Positions 1-7,984 of a stretch of 29,537 nt of DNA are shown piece after piece. The position numbers and the translations under genes are program-made. The stretch's first letter is position 1, and every line of letters begins with the position of its first letter. The DNA comes from Chrysophaeum taylorii. Its lineage: Eukaryota; Sar; Pelagophyceae; Pelagomonadales; Pelagomonadaceae. The stretch lies in assembly GCA_029834535.1 (NCBI GenBank), contig JAQMWT010000211.1:1-29537 (forward strand). Direction: 5' to 3'. A model generated the notes under the pieces. That model made no database searches. It saw only the letters and a list, made by a program, of their open reading frames with translations, and was not told the origin of the DNA.

Positions 1-626
1 CACGTGTAGAAGCCCTGCAAAAAGTATTGTGTTATGCCGGTTTCAGGTATCCGATGTTCGACGAACAACTGCATAACGCGAAACGAAAGCATTTGGGGTG
101 TGACTTGCGCGGAGTCCACTGACTTGAGGACGGCGCTAGGTGGGTCACTAAAGGTGTTAGCCTTGGTCTTGGGGTCTTGTTGAGCTGGAGTGGCGGGTGG
201 AGCCGCAGCAGCGACGGCGGGTGGTGGTGCTCCTTGCGTAGCTTGCATTTGTCTCAGCATATCGCGAAGGCCTTGAAAGTCTTGTTTTTGTGCTTGCATC
301 TCCCTTTGATGCCGAGCTTCGTACGCTTGAGCTTGTTGTTGCATGTCTCTTTGGTACTTTGCTTCCAAGCGAGCTTCTTGTTCTTTTATTTCCTTCTGGC
401 GTTCTTGATTGGTTGGCATATTGTTTGGGTTCAGGAACGTCAGGGAGCGGAGCTCTTCTGGAAATCCTGGGACTCTGCTGATACCGGGACTGATGCCCAA
501 TACCTTGATAACAGCAATTTCAACTGTGTTACACTTCAGCAGAGCGATGGGCAGTGGTAGTCTGCCCTCGAATCTATCTCCTAAAACGAGGACAGCCGGT
601 GTAAATAACACAGCGTTTTTCTTAAA
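1..626 (-). CDS. Partial coiled-coil/Ala-Pro-rich ORF of a terminal-repeat element (E0)
   Basis: The minus strand is open from a TGA at 627-629 to the left edge and continues beyond it. The first in-frame Met is at 419, but the frame above it (motif VLVLGDRFEGRLPLP, then VPGFPEELRSLTFLN) also reads like protein, so the true start is unclear. After the Met comes a Gln/Glu/Lys-rich helical stretch of about 55 residues that looks like a coiled coil, then an Ala/Pro linker (GAPPPAVAAAAPP), then a compact helical part ending in RIPETGITQYFLQGFY. That order resembles retroelement Gag proteins, but I find no diagnostic motif. The frame begins about 75 bp inside a terminus shared with the E elements further right, so I take it as this element's first ORF. 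Function unknown. Confidence 0.5.
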
Positions 627-660
627 TCAAAAGGTGCTAAAGTTAAGGGAACTAACCCTA

Positions 661-702
661 GGATAGGGGGGTACTAACCCCAATTCAAATTTTCTATCTC
701 TA
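661..702 (-). repeat. Terminus of element E0
   Basis: Read on the minus strand this begins TAGAGATAGAAAATT, continues into GGGGTTAG and then a C-run. The E elements at 4603, 16970 and 17193 begin with the same signature (TAGAGATAGAAAATTCCA, then AGGGTTAG and a C-run). It therefore marks the outer end of the element lying to the left. No target duplication can be tested because the other end is outside the window. Confidence 0.6.
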
Positions 703-704
703 AT

Positions 705-1520
705 ATGCAATGTTGGTCTCAGCCTATGCATCAGCTGCTCACCGATGCACAACATACCAACAAAGTGGATAATATTCATTTCTTGGGCTCTCTCCTGTGC
801 TTAAAGACTAAAAGGATAAGGAATGCACCGAACGTACCAGTAAATGAAGGCATACGCCTGCACAAGTTTCCTCCCATCAAAGGAGTTGTCAAAGTACATG
901 TACTTTGTACAAAGTGCATCAATAAAACCGACGCACCTGGTACTCCGTTGGTTCTCGCTGTCTGTACTGAGGACGAAGTAAAAATGGAGGAAGTCACTAA
1001 ACTTATCGAAGAGCACCTATCTTCTGCTCAACACGCCGAGCACTGTTTTGATATCGCACGCCCCATCTACTTATGGATATGTGTTATGTGTAACCTCTCA
1101 CAGCACGGTACCGCATTAATGAAGAGCCGTCTAGACAAGTTTCTACTCTCATGTGATAATGACCCTTCAGCCCATATTCGAGCCGCTATTCTGCGCTTTG
1201 GAAAGTCCATTCCAATTAATAAACAGCTCAAAGACGCGCTACTAAAATACATGGCTGCTCACAACATTGATAGCTCTGACATAGTAGTCAACCCAGACGA
1301 TGATAACTTCCCGCTTCTTTTACAACTTCCCCATATTTCGATTGTAAACATTGAAATACTTATCACCTCTTGGTCACTGTTACAGTCCGTCGAAGACAAA
1401 GTATGTATCGTCACAAACCCTGAAGAACTTCTTGCAGTTCTCATTGAGTGTTTCGTTAATGATGTCACACGTCAGATTCACACTTCTTCTCGTGAGACAT
1501 TACCGCCGATGGTGGACTAA
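705..1520 (+). CDS. Unknown protein, N-terminal part of an interrupted gene
   Basis: An open frame of 271 codons with an ATG at 705, directly beside the E0 terminus, so the true N-terminus may be lost or displaced. The product looks like a soluble mostly helical protein: a CTKC pair near residue 66, a helical stretch with EEVTKLIEEHLSS, and HIRAAILRFGKSIPINKQL. I do not recognise the family. The frame ends at a TAA within the short repeat inserted at about 1517. Coding with a similar style resumes after that repeat at about 1885, so the stop is probably a product of the insertion rather than the original end. Base composition is more AT-rich than in the E elements, which suggests a different origin, perhaps a host gene or an older element gene. 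Confidence 0.5.
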   Translation: MQCWSQPMHQLLTDAQHTNKVDNIHFLGSLLCLKTKRIRNAPNVPVNEGIRLHKFPPIKGVVKVHVLCTKCINKTDAPGTPLVLAVCTEDEVKMEEVTKLIEEHLSSAQHAEHCFDIARPIYLWICVMCNLSQHGTALMKSRLDKFLLSCDNDPSAHIRAAILRFGKSIPINKQLKDALLKYMAAHNIDSSDIVVNPDDDNFPLLLQLPHISIVNIEILITSWSLLQSVEDKVCIVTNPEELLAVLIECFVNDVTRQIHTSSRETLPPMVD

Positions 1521-1876
1521 CTTATAACTAACTAACTTCAGACCTCTCCCGAGCATGGGAGCCAGGCCGGACCGACAGGAGCCAGTCCGGAATCACGGGC
1601 CTGTAGACGAGGAGCGCCGAAAGGTCGGTCGGCGGAGAGTGACCATCAAGCTTGTCGCCATGCGACGAGGAGACCGCGATGTGACTGACAACCAACTCGT
1701 CGATAACCTTCCGTCTTCGCCCCCCGGCCATACCCCGTCCCACTGCGAACGTTCCGGCTGCCAACCGGCCCGCCCGGGAGGCGAATAGGTGCCAACCTAC
1801 GCCGGGAGGGCGGATGCCCTCGCAAGGCTCAGGATTCATGAGGCACCGTCCTCCATCGCAACCGCAGTCGGCGATC
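1517..1876 (+). mobile_element. Short interspersed repeat R1 with (CTAA)n end
   Basis: About 360 bp, nearly identical over its length to 17335-17695. It starts with imperfect CTAA units, then CTTCAGACCTCTCCCGAGC, and ends near CAACCGCAGTCGGCG. Short size, one tetranucleotide-repeat end and the absence of terminal inverted repeats fit a SINE-like or other non-autonomous retroelement. I did not find a convincing Pol III A/B box or a clear target duplication for this copy. The small ORFs on both strands inside it are shadows. It interrupts the gene at 705-2714. Confidence 0.75.
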
Positions 1877-1884
1877 AGGGTAAG

Positions 1885-2714
1885 GGGGCTACTCCCTTAA
1901 ATTAGTCCCAGATAACCAGACTGCATTCAAGAATGTGCTTATCCAAGCTGGTTATCCCTCTGTAATAATAGACTCGTTTTCAGGCACTAAATTGTCTAAA
2001 GTTGAGCAAGAACATGCTGTGCTTACCCCTACAGCTGAGCCTCTCGATATCGTACCTGAAACTTTACGACTTCTGAAAGAGGAAATCCAGTCACTTTCTT
2101 TGCACATCGCCAAGCGCGATAAACAACTATCAGAACGTGACCAACGAATTTCCGATGCTTTGGAGACCATCACTCAACTTCAAAGTGCAAACGATGCTCT
2201 CACCGCGCAATTACTGATAACACCAAGCATGTGTCACTCTTGTACGATTTGCTTTCCAGCTACCTGATGTACCAGGACGCTACATCGCCCACTCTTGCTG
2301 TTTTAGCTCACCTCATTTCAAAGTCACTCATCACTTCAGTTGGACAGTCTCCTCCAAACATCTTTGAGGAGGTGCAACGACATATAATCGACAATACAGC
2401 TGTTGGTTTACACACCGCTATGTCTGGCGCACAGGGACATGTCATTCTCGCAACAGAGTTGCGTACTCTACCACCTGCTGCTGCTATGTCCTACTTGCCT
2501 TGCGTCATTTCTCCACTTGCTGATCTCTGTGACGCGACGGCTGTGAACAACACTACCTAATAACGACGATCTCGAAGACCATGTCACGTCTACCCCAGAA
2601 TTAAAGAAACTTGACGAAAATAGTGATGATGAATTGGACCATCCGTCAGACACTATGGATGCAGACTCGTTGCGTAACGTAACGACACGTCCAACTTCAT
2701 CCTCCTCATGTTAA
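1885..2714 (+). pseudogene. C-terminal part of the interrupted unknown gene, with two frame changes
   Basis: Coding resumes right after repeat R1. The first segment, to about 2215, contains AFKNVLIQAGYPS and then a heptad-like helix (LRLLKEEIQSLSLHIAKRDK, continuing through an SERD/ISDA stretch) that looks like a coiled coil. Near 2215 the plausible frame shifts to the one running to 2560 (SLLYDLLSSYLMYQ ... FEEVQRHIIDNTAVGLHTAMS). Near 2555 it shifts back to the original frame, giving an acidic Ser/Asp-rich tail (KKLDENSDDELDHPSD) that stops at TAA 2712-2714. Two single-base indels would explain this, as would small introns, but I see no good splice sites. With R1 it reads as the broken remainder of one gene of about 550 residues. 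Family not recognised. Confidence 0.45.
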
Positions 2715-3168
2715 TTGTAATGTAACCTCATCGTTTATGTTGTTGTTTTTTGTTTAAGTTGCTCGATGCTTTCATGTATCGTACACAAGCTTCACACTCA
2801 AGAACGTCTGGAACGCATAAAGCTTTTTCCACACGTCCAGAGAGCTACACTACAATGTGTACGACGCTGGAGTTCCTCGCACCTCTTTTCACACTCCTTC
2901 TACATGAGGGTTTTCTCTCCGTAATACGGCTTTCCCTCATATCTCCCTCTTCCTTACCCTTCCGCAATTATTACTTTCAAGACTATGAAGAACTAGGTCG
3001 GAAGCTTTCTTCGAACAAGGAGAAGTCCTCCAGGTGCGTACCGTTGGGTACGGGGTCTTCTGCTTAATTGGCAGGAGCTTCGTTCCTCGTTGTCAGTGTA
3101 AAAGCTTCAATGGGACCCAATGTCTTTAAGGAGTTAGGTCCTAAATCCCTGCCTTGTGTAGTAGCATG
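2715..3168. other. No recognisable gene
   Basis: This stretch separates the broken unknown gene from the integrase remnant. A 105-codon frame at 2750-3067 and a 74-codon frame at 3068-3292 exist, but neither resembles a known family and the second overlaps the better integrase frame. It may hold the 3' UTR of the left gene and decayed pol sequence. Confidence 0.4.
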
Positions 3169-3732
3169 TGACAAGCGGAATGGTTTGTCCACGCCAAAGA
3201 CCGCACGCGGTCTCTACCATTTACCCGGAGATGGTCAAATCTCTCTAATATTGCGTTTTGCTATAACCGCATATTCATTCCAGGCACGCTGATTTCTCAC
3301 TTTATGCTACGCCTGAACCGTCAGCCCATGTTGCCGACTGATTATACCCTTATGGATTTCGATACCCGACTGCTGCCGAAGACTCGCTCCGATGCAGTCG
3401 CTGAAACTCGTGAGCGATTGAAGTATTATACGAAGATCGTGAACGAAGCTCGTAATAAAGCTTCGAAGAAACAGCGATTGGCTTACAACGCTGATCATGT
3501 CGATGTGGAATACAAGGAAGGATCGAAAGTTTTGCTCTACATTCCCTTCCTTCAGAACAAGCTTCGACCGAAATGGCGAGGACCGTTTATTATCAAGGAA
3601 CGCCTTTTCCCGGTCACCTATAGGCTTCAGTCTCTCGACTCTCCGCCTGAAGGACGACGAGTTCATGTTAATCAGATCACGCCTGTGATGGTTCCTCCGA
3701 TCGTCAATCAAGCCATCCGCAAACCCGAATAA
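3169..3732 (+). pseudogene. Ty3/gypsy-type integrase, C-terminal end (5'-truncated)
   Basis: An open frame from a TGA at 3166-3168 to TAA 3730-3732. The first part matches the end of the integrase core of Ty3/gypsy elements: a WxxLxNIAFCYN block, then a degenerate 'hSSTGxSPF'-like segment (IPGTLISHFMLRLNRQPMLP) that leads into the LPTD step. Further on is a GPY/F-type module with LRPKWRGPFIIKERLFPVTY, followed by RRVHVNQITPV, typical of the integrase C-terminal domain. The catalytic D,D-35-E part, RNase H and RT are missing upstream, so only the last 188 codons remain. Position just before an LTR fits the end of pol. An in-frame ATG at 3304 exists but is not a true start. Confidence 0.8.
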
Positions 3733-3761
3733 ACTTTCCGCGACGATCATCAGCACGGTAA

Positions 3762-4172
3762 TTTTTTTGTTTTCCGGATTCCTGCCGGAACCGCTCTGAT
3801 TGGCGCAAGAAGATTTATGTTGCTGAAGTTCACGAGCCTTGCGATTACCAGAATGATCGTGTTGCTCTGCACTTCTACTCCGATTTGGGTCCGAATGACG
3901 ATGTCGCTTATTTCAAGCCGGACTCTCACCTTTCGAACCGCAAGCTTCAACCTGATTACACGGACGTTGACGGTCGCAGTTTCACCGACAAGTCCAAGAT
4001 CTCATCCAGCACCACTCCTTGTGTCACGGATTTCGCTCCGCACGAGATTGGTGTGTTGGTCACCAAGTTTACTTTGCGCAGTGGTCGAGTTCCCGAACCG
4101 ATCATCACCCGCGTTTACAATAAGATTCGTTCACGAGATGCTCGGAAGGCGAAGCCGCGCCCCTCGCGCTAG
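3762..4172 (+). CDS. Post-integrase ORF of the LTR element
   Basis: A different frame from the integrase, open from a TAA at 3759-3761 and ending at TAG 4170-4172, 40 bp before the LTR. It includes KKIYVAEVHEPCDYQNDRVA, a central Asp/Tyr-rich part and FTLRSGRVPEPIITRVY near the C-terminus; 'LRSGRV..P' resembles tails of some gypsy polyproteins. It could be a frameshifted continuation of pol or a separate small ORF. I do not see a chromodomain with confidence. Confidence 0.5.
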   Translation, partial: FFCFPDSCRNRSDWRKKIYVAEVHEPCDYQNDRVALHFYSDLGPNDDVAYFKPDSHLSNRKLQPDYTDVDGRSFTDKSKISSSTTPCVTDFAPHEIGVLVTKFTLRSGRVPEPIITRVYNKIRSRDARKAKPRPSR

Positions 4173-4198
4173 CCGCTCGCTGGGGCAGCTCGTATTCG

Positions 4199-4212
4199 CA
4201 CCAGGGGAGTCC
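4199..4212 (+). promoter_or_regulatory. Candidate polypurine tract
   Basis: The sequence CACCAGGGGAGTCC directly precedes the LTR start at 4213. A short purine run immediately 5' of the 3' LTR is where plus-strand priming occurs in LTR elements. The run is short (AGGGGAG), so this rests mainly on position. Confidence 0.4.
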
Positions 4213-4548
4213 TGTGGCGGGAACTTCCTCCTCCGAAGGCTTACCCCTCCTTTAGCCCCCCCCCCTTATCAGGGGTACCCTACTCCGATCTGATGACGTC
4301 AATTTTCCCTATGACACCATCTTCCTTTTCTGTGACATACGTCACAGTGATTTATGTGATTCAAGAGTTCTTGATCATAAAGCAACTGCCGATCCTCCAG
4401 TTGCGATGATCAGGCGAAGGAGTTGTTTGTGGTTTTGTGGCGGGAGAACGGCCTTCCAGTCCAGCGACTCGATCGAGAGCACGGGCGTGAGCGGCGAACC
4501 TATTTTCGAAGATGAGCCCAGGTAGGGGAAATTTCCCTTTCCGCCACA
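4213..4548 (+). repeat. 3' LTR (336 bp) of a Ty3/gypsy-type element
   Basis: Starts TGTGGCGG and ends CCGCCACA, a perfect 8-bp terminal inverted repeat of the TG...CA type. It aligns along its whole length with 23832-24168, clearly similar but not identical, sharing blocks such as CTTATCAGGGG, CATCTTCCTTTTC, TTGATCATAAAGCAAC and GTGGCGGGAGAACGGCC. Its position after an integrase C-terminus makes it a 3' LTR. The presumed U3 contains the CRE-type palindrome TGACGTCA (4293-4300) and TGACATACGTCA (4332-4343). No matching 5' LTR of this copy is in the window, so no target duplication can be checked. Confidence 0.85.
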
Positions 4549-4602
4549 AGCACAATTTGCCACAAATCAGAGGACTACAAGTATTGGTTTGGTGAAAACG
4601 GG

Positions 4603-4757
4603 TAGAGATAGAAAATTCCATTTAGGGTTAGCTCCCCCCCCCTTTATCTCACACTCACACCTAAACACCAACAAATCGCTGTGTCGAACACCGCGCCGCT
4701 CTTTGTGTCGCAAGAGGACAGGACAAGTAGAGTGGCACTACCACTGCCACCATTCTC
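4603..4757 (+). repeat. E1 left terminal repeat, outer part
   Basis: Matches the inverted sequence at about 16830-16970 (E2) and 17193-17334 (E3). It contains a C-run, CTTTATCTCACACTCACACC, TCGCTGTGTCGAACACCG and GAGGACAGGACAAGTAGAGT. It stops at CCATTCTC where repeat R2 begins and resumes at 5164. Confidence 0.8.
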
Positions 4758-4758
4758 T

Positions 4759-5163
4759 TTTGCGATCGCTAACCGTTGGTTGCGGTGGAGGACGGCGCCT
4801 AACACGCTTGCTCCCTGCGGCGGCCCCGGCCGTCCCGGAGTGAGACGGTGCCTGCTCGCCTCCCGGGCTGGCCGGTTAGCACCCGGAAAGTCCGCGCTGG
4901 GATGGGGTTCGCCCTGTTGGGCAGAACGCGACGGACAGGTCGATTGTTCGTGGACCAACACGTCCGCGGCCTGCGACGCTTTTGCACGACCTCGCACAAG
5001 ACCGCGCGCAGTGGCGGTCCACCATCAACAAGTCCGTCCTCGTCCCTCGCCTCTGCCCCAACTGCGTGATTTTCTTCTGTGATTCCGTGCCGGCTCCTGC
5101 CGGTCCGGCCTGGCTCCCATGCTCGGGTGAGGTCTGAAGTTAGTTAGTTAGTTAGTTAGTTAG
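4759..5163 (-). mobile_element. Short interspersed repeat R2 with (TTAG)n tail, inserted in E1 terminus
   Basis: About 405 bp in the orientation opposite to R1 and R3. It starts near TTTGCGATCGC, shares GGAGGACGG, CGCCTCCCGGGCTGGCCGGTTAG and CTCCTGCCGGTCCGGCCTGGCTCCC with the other copies, diverges in the middle and ends in seven TTAG units. It is bounded by TTCTCT at 4753-4758 and again at 5164-5169, which I read as a 6-bp target duplication. Removing it restores the E terminal repeat. One simple-repeat tail plus target duplication fits retroposition. Confidence 0.75.
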
Positions 5164-5201
5164 TTCTCTACCAAGGGCACACTGATTTTTACTGTTCTCT
5201 A
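5164..5201 (+). repeat. E1 left terminal repeat, inner part
   Basis: TTCTCTACCA..GGCACA.TGATTTTTACTGTTCTCTA. The inverted counterpart is at 12902-12939. A further partial inverted copy of TTCTCTACCAG occurs at about 5222-5234 as a subterminal motif. Confidence 0.8.
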
Positions 5202-5422
5202 GGCTATGGGCCCAGTCCGGCACTGGTAGAGAAACGTCCTCCCAAAGACATCGATCTCGATCGACGTCTCGGACAAAGACCCAGGATTTCCAGGTAAGAG
5301 CAATCTCCCGAAGTTCCTGAAGTTGCAAATACCGTAGTCAAGTCTCATCGCTTGCTACTGGTGAGCAAGTGTGAAAAAGTTTGAAAGGCAACCAACAACG
5401 CGCAACACGCAACCCCGACAAC

Positions 5423-7966
5423 ATGGCGACTCATGACCCACAAGTCCCGAGTCTGGAAGTAGCAACGCAACTCGCTACACAAAACGCTCTCTGGCAAATC
5501 CTCAACGCTGATTTGCAACAGCTCACAGCTGCCTACGCTCATCTCAGAGCCAAAAGCGCTGCCTACAATGCCGCGCTCGCCGCAGAAATCGCTGCCACCG
5601 CAAACATCGCAGCTCAAGAAGAGCAACTCGACCAAGACGTGCAACTCGATCAAGACGAGCAACTTGGACAAGCTTCTCCACCCGCTGTTCTTACGGCAAC
5701 CCCCCTCAAGCAAGCTTCTCACGAAGTCGCGACCCAAGACCCGATCATCTCGATGGTCACCCTTCCTCCTGCTGTTCAAAGCGTTCTCGAACATGAACAG
5801 AACCCACCTCCTGCCGTCCACCCCACCGGATGTCAAACACCCCACCGCAAAGACCCCACTGCCTTCCCTCCGGACCCAGGCATAGCCAAGGTTACTCCAC
5901 AACCTGGCACACCCCACCCTCACGAGGACACTCCACCTTGTTCGAATATCGCACCAGCGATGTTGAACACTCCACCACCACCACCACTAAGCATTACTCC
6001 CTTTACTCCACCAACTCCACCGGAGCCTCCACCTCCTTCACTGGAGCCTAATTCCCCACTATCGGCGACTCCCACTTCACCATCTATTCAAGTTTCCCAA
6101 CATCCTCGTCAACCCCTTCGCCGCCACACTCATCCCCTTCCTGATGATCACGCCACCTACGGCCATGACGGCCCCGGCACCGTCATCCCGGACCAAGCCC
6201 CCACCGCGGCTCAAGCTCCTGCCGCCCCACCGTCGGACCCTCCTGTCCGATATCCATCATCTTCCGCAAGTCACTCTCCTCCAGACTTTCATCTCCACCC
6301 ACAAGACCATGCCACCTACGGCCACGACGGCCCCGGCACTTCCATTCCTACCCCAGCTCCTTCCGCTGCTCAAGCTACTACCGCCCAACCATCGGACCCT
6401 CGTGACCGACCTTCATCATCTATCGAAAGTCGCTGTCCTCCCGATTTTCATATCCACCCGCGCGATTACGCACTCCACGGCTACGACCATTTCCCCATCT
6501 CCACCCAAGCAACACTCCACCTTCTTTTTCAATGTTCCAATGCACCTCTGTCCGCGCTCCAACGCGAGTTGGCCACCACTCAGGCTGCATTCCGCTCCCC
6601 AACCGCTGACTTGGTCGCAACCAAGGCCACGCTCACTGTCAAAGACGACGCTTTGTCATCCACAGCCGCCAAACTCGCCATAACTGACGCCGCCCTAGCC
6701 TTCGCCACTGCCCAGCTCGCCATCAAAGCTGACGAATTGGTCTCCGCCCACGCGGAACTCCATCTCACCCACACCCAGTTCCAGGCACTCGAAATTGCCC
6801 ACGCTGACATTCGGAACTCCCACTCGAAACCAACGCCGTCCTCCACACCATTCTTACCTCCTTGGATGCCACCCACCCCAACCAAGATGCTGCATCGCAT
6901 CTTTCACCTCCTTTCCCCATTCACCACCTACCTTCATCCCCTTCCGAACCAACCTCCAATGCCTCTCTCCCGCTTCTCCCCAAGTATCATCACCACCTCC
7001 ACGGATGCCCCGGACCTGGTTCTCCTGGTTCACCACCCGCTCCGCCTATCTGTTCTCAACCCCCCGCCATCTCTGGCCCATCCTCCTCTGCCAAATCACT
7101 CTTCGCCTCTCTGGCACCCCCTTAACCCCTTTGCACCCGCTCGCCTTCTCAGCCACCTGGCTCATTCCAACTCGACCACATCCCCGCGTCCGAGTTGCGA
7201 GGGCGTACATCCAACACCGGCGACCGTACCCCCACCACCGGCGACGTTCCCCTCGCGCAAAGTCACACCAAGAAACAAGACCACCAACATCAAGATTCGA
7301 CAAAATTCCGAATTATCAACAGACAGCTCTCTCCCTGATGGTCATGATCACCATCATGCTGCCAAGACATGCACAAGGGCTTCTTCTCTCTTCGGGCACA
7401 ACGGCCCAGGAAGCGGTCTTGTCGAAGGAACACAAAGCCACCTCGTTCCCACTTTCGACAAGTCAAAGAACAAGATACTTCGAGATGTTCCCGAGTATTA
7501 CGCCTACGTCGACTATGGCAACCACCCTAAAGGACCCATGACTCCACCGTACTCAATGCCCCAGGCAACAGAGCCGCAGGCTACTGACAACACCCCCTCG
7601 GATTCAGCCCCCTGGTATGATGCATACTGCAAAGAAGCAAGACCGACTTCACTAGCCTCGAAGATGATCTCCCCGACCATTCCAGATCAGCCGCCTGATC
7701 CAAGCACCATCAATGCCCCCGCAATGCCGTATCCACAAGGACAAGACAGGCTGTTAACGGTCCCACGGTCAACATACTCGCAGGAACTCACCGCACCTGC
7801 AGGCATCACCTCAGATTCACCAGGCACTCCCGCCTTGTTCGATATCTCTCGATCAGCAGCTCCCGTTCACTTCGAACCTGGTTCCACCTCGCTGCCTTCT
7901 CTCCCCGAAGACACGCGCTCGCTGCTGCACCCACCATCCACCTTCTCGGCCGGATGCACTGGATGA
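5423..7966 (+). CDS. E1 ORF1: Pro/Ser/Thr-rich protein with coiled coil and 53-residue repeats
   Basis: I chose ATG 5423 because the matching E2 frame has its ATG at the same point (MATHDPQV); an earlier non-ATG start at 5381 is less likely. Order: an Ala/Gln-rich N-terminal helix, EQLDQD hexapeptide units (5619-5672), a Pro-rich stretch, two copies of a 53-residue unit containing DHATYGHDGPGT (about 6145 and 6304), and an Ala/Thr/Leu coiled-coil-like segment (ELATTQAAF ... TADLVATKATL). Near 6825 this copy changes frame relative to E2, whose ETSAVLQTILTSLDATHP continues in another E1 frame (6862-7125). E1 also lacks about 20 bp near 7925 that E2 keeps, which creates the stop at 7966. So the product as read is mosaic and the ancestral protein was probably longer. 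Function unknown; a structural Gag-like role is possible. Confidence 0.5.
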   Translation: MATHDPQVPSLEVATQLATQNALWQILNADLQQLTAAYAHLRAKSAAYNAALAAEIAATANIAAQEEQLDQDVQLDQDEQLGQASPPAVLTATPLKQASHEVATQDPIISMVTLPPAVQSVLEHEQNPPPAVHPTGCQTPHRKDPTAFPPDPGIAKVTPQPGTPHPHEDTPPCSNIAPAMLNTPPPPPLSITPFTPPTPPEPPPPSLEPNSPLSATPTSPSIQVSQHPRQPLRRHTHPLPDDHATYGHDGPGTVIPDQAPTAAQAPAAPPSDPPVRYPSSSASHSPPDFHLHPQDHATYGHDGPGTSIPTPAPSAAQATTAQPSDPRDRPSSSIESRCPPDFHIHPRDYALHGYDHFPISTQATLHLLFQCSNAPLSALQRELATTQAAFRSPTADLVATKATLTVKDDALSSTAAKLAITDAALAFATAQLAIKADELVSAHAELHLTHTQFQALEIAHADIRNSHSKPTPSSTPFLPPWMPPTPTKMLHRIFHLLSPFTTYLHPLPNQPPMPLSRFSPSIITTSTDAPDLVLLVHHPLRLSVLNPPPSLAHPPLPNHSSPLWHPLNPFAPARLLSHLAHSNSTTSPRPSCEGVHPTPATVPPPPATFPSRKVTPRNKTTNIKIRQNSELSTDSSLPDGHDHHHAAKTCTRASSLFGHNGPGSGLVEGTQSHLVPTFDKSKNKILRDVPEYYAYVDYGNHPKGPMTPPYSMPQATEPQATDNTPSDSAPWYDAYCKEARPTSLASKMISPTIPDQPPDPSTINAPAMPYPQGQDRLLTVPRSTYSQELTAPAGITSDSPGTPALFDISRSAAPVHFEPGSTSLPSLPEDTRSLLHPPSTFSAGCTG

Positions 7967-7984
7967 CACTACCCAGCAGGCTGC

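Noticed and set aside
1528..1839. 103- and 77-codon ORFs inside R1, repeated at 17343-17654
   Set aside because: They lie on opposite strands of a non-coding short repeat and are conserved only because the repeat is; the other copies (R2, R4) do not keep the frames.
3885..4172. Chromodomain after integrase
   Set aside because: Position is right, but I cannot see the aromatic cage pattern or the YLVKWxG-type core.
4603..5201. E termini as LTRs of a retrotransposon
   Set aside because: The two ends of E1 are inverted, not direct, and do not show TG...CA termini.
5286..5298. Splice donor CCAG|GTAAGAG in the E1 leader
   Set aside because: E2 and E0 have the aligned sequence without GTAAG, so a conserved intron is not supported.
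5345..5923. 192-codon minus-strand ORF opposite E1 ORF1
   Set aside because: Antisense shadow of ORF1; no recognisable motif and not kept as a homologous frame in E2.
6144..6683. 179-codon overlapping frame inside E1 ORF1
   Set aside because: Shadow of ORF1 in C-rich DNA; the ORF1 frame is the one with the shared ATG and the conserved repeat units in E1, E2 and E3.
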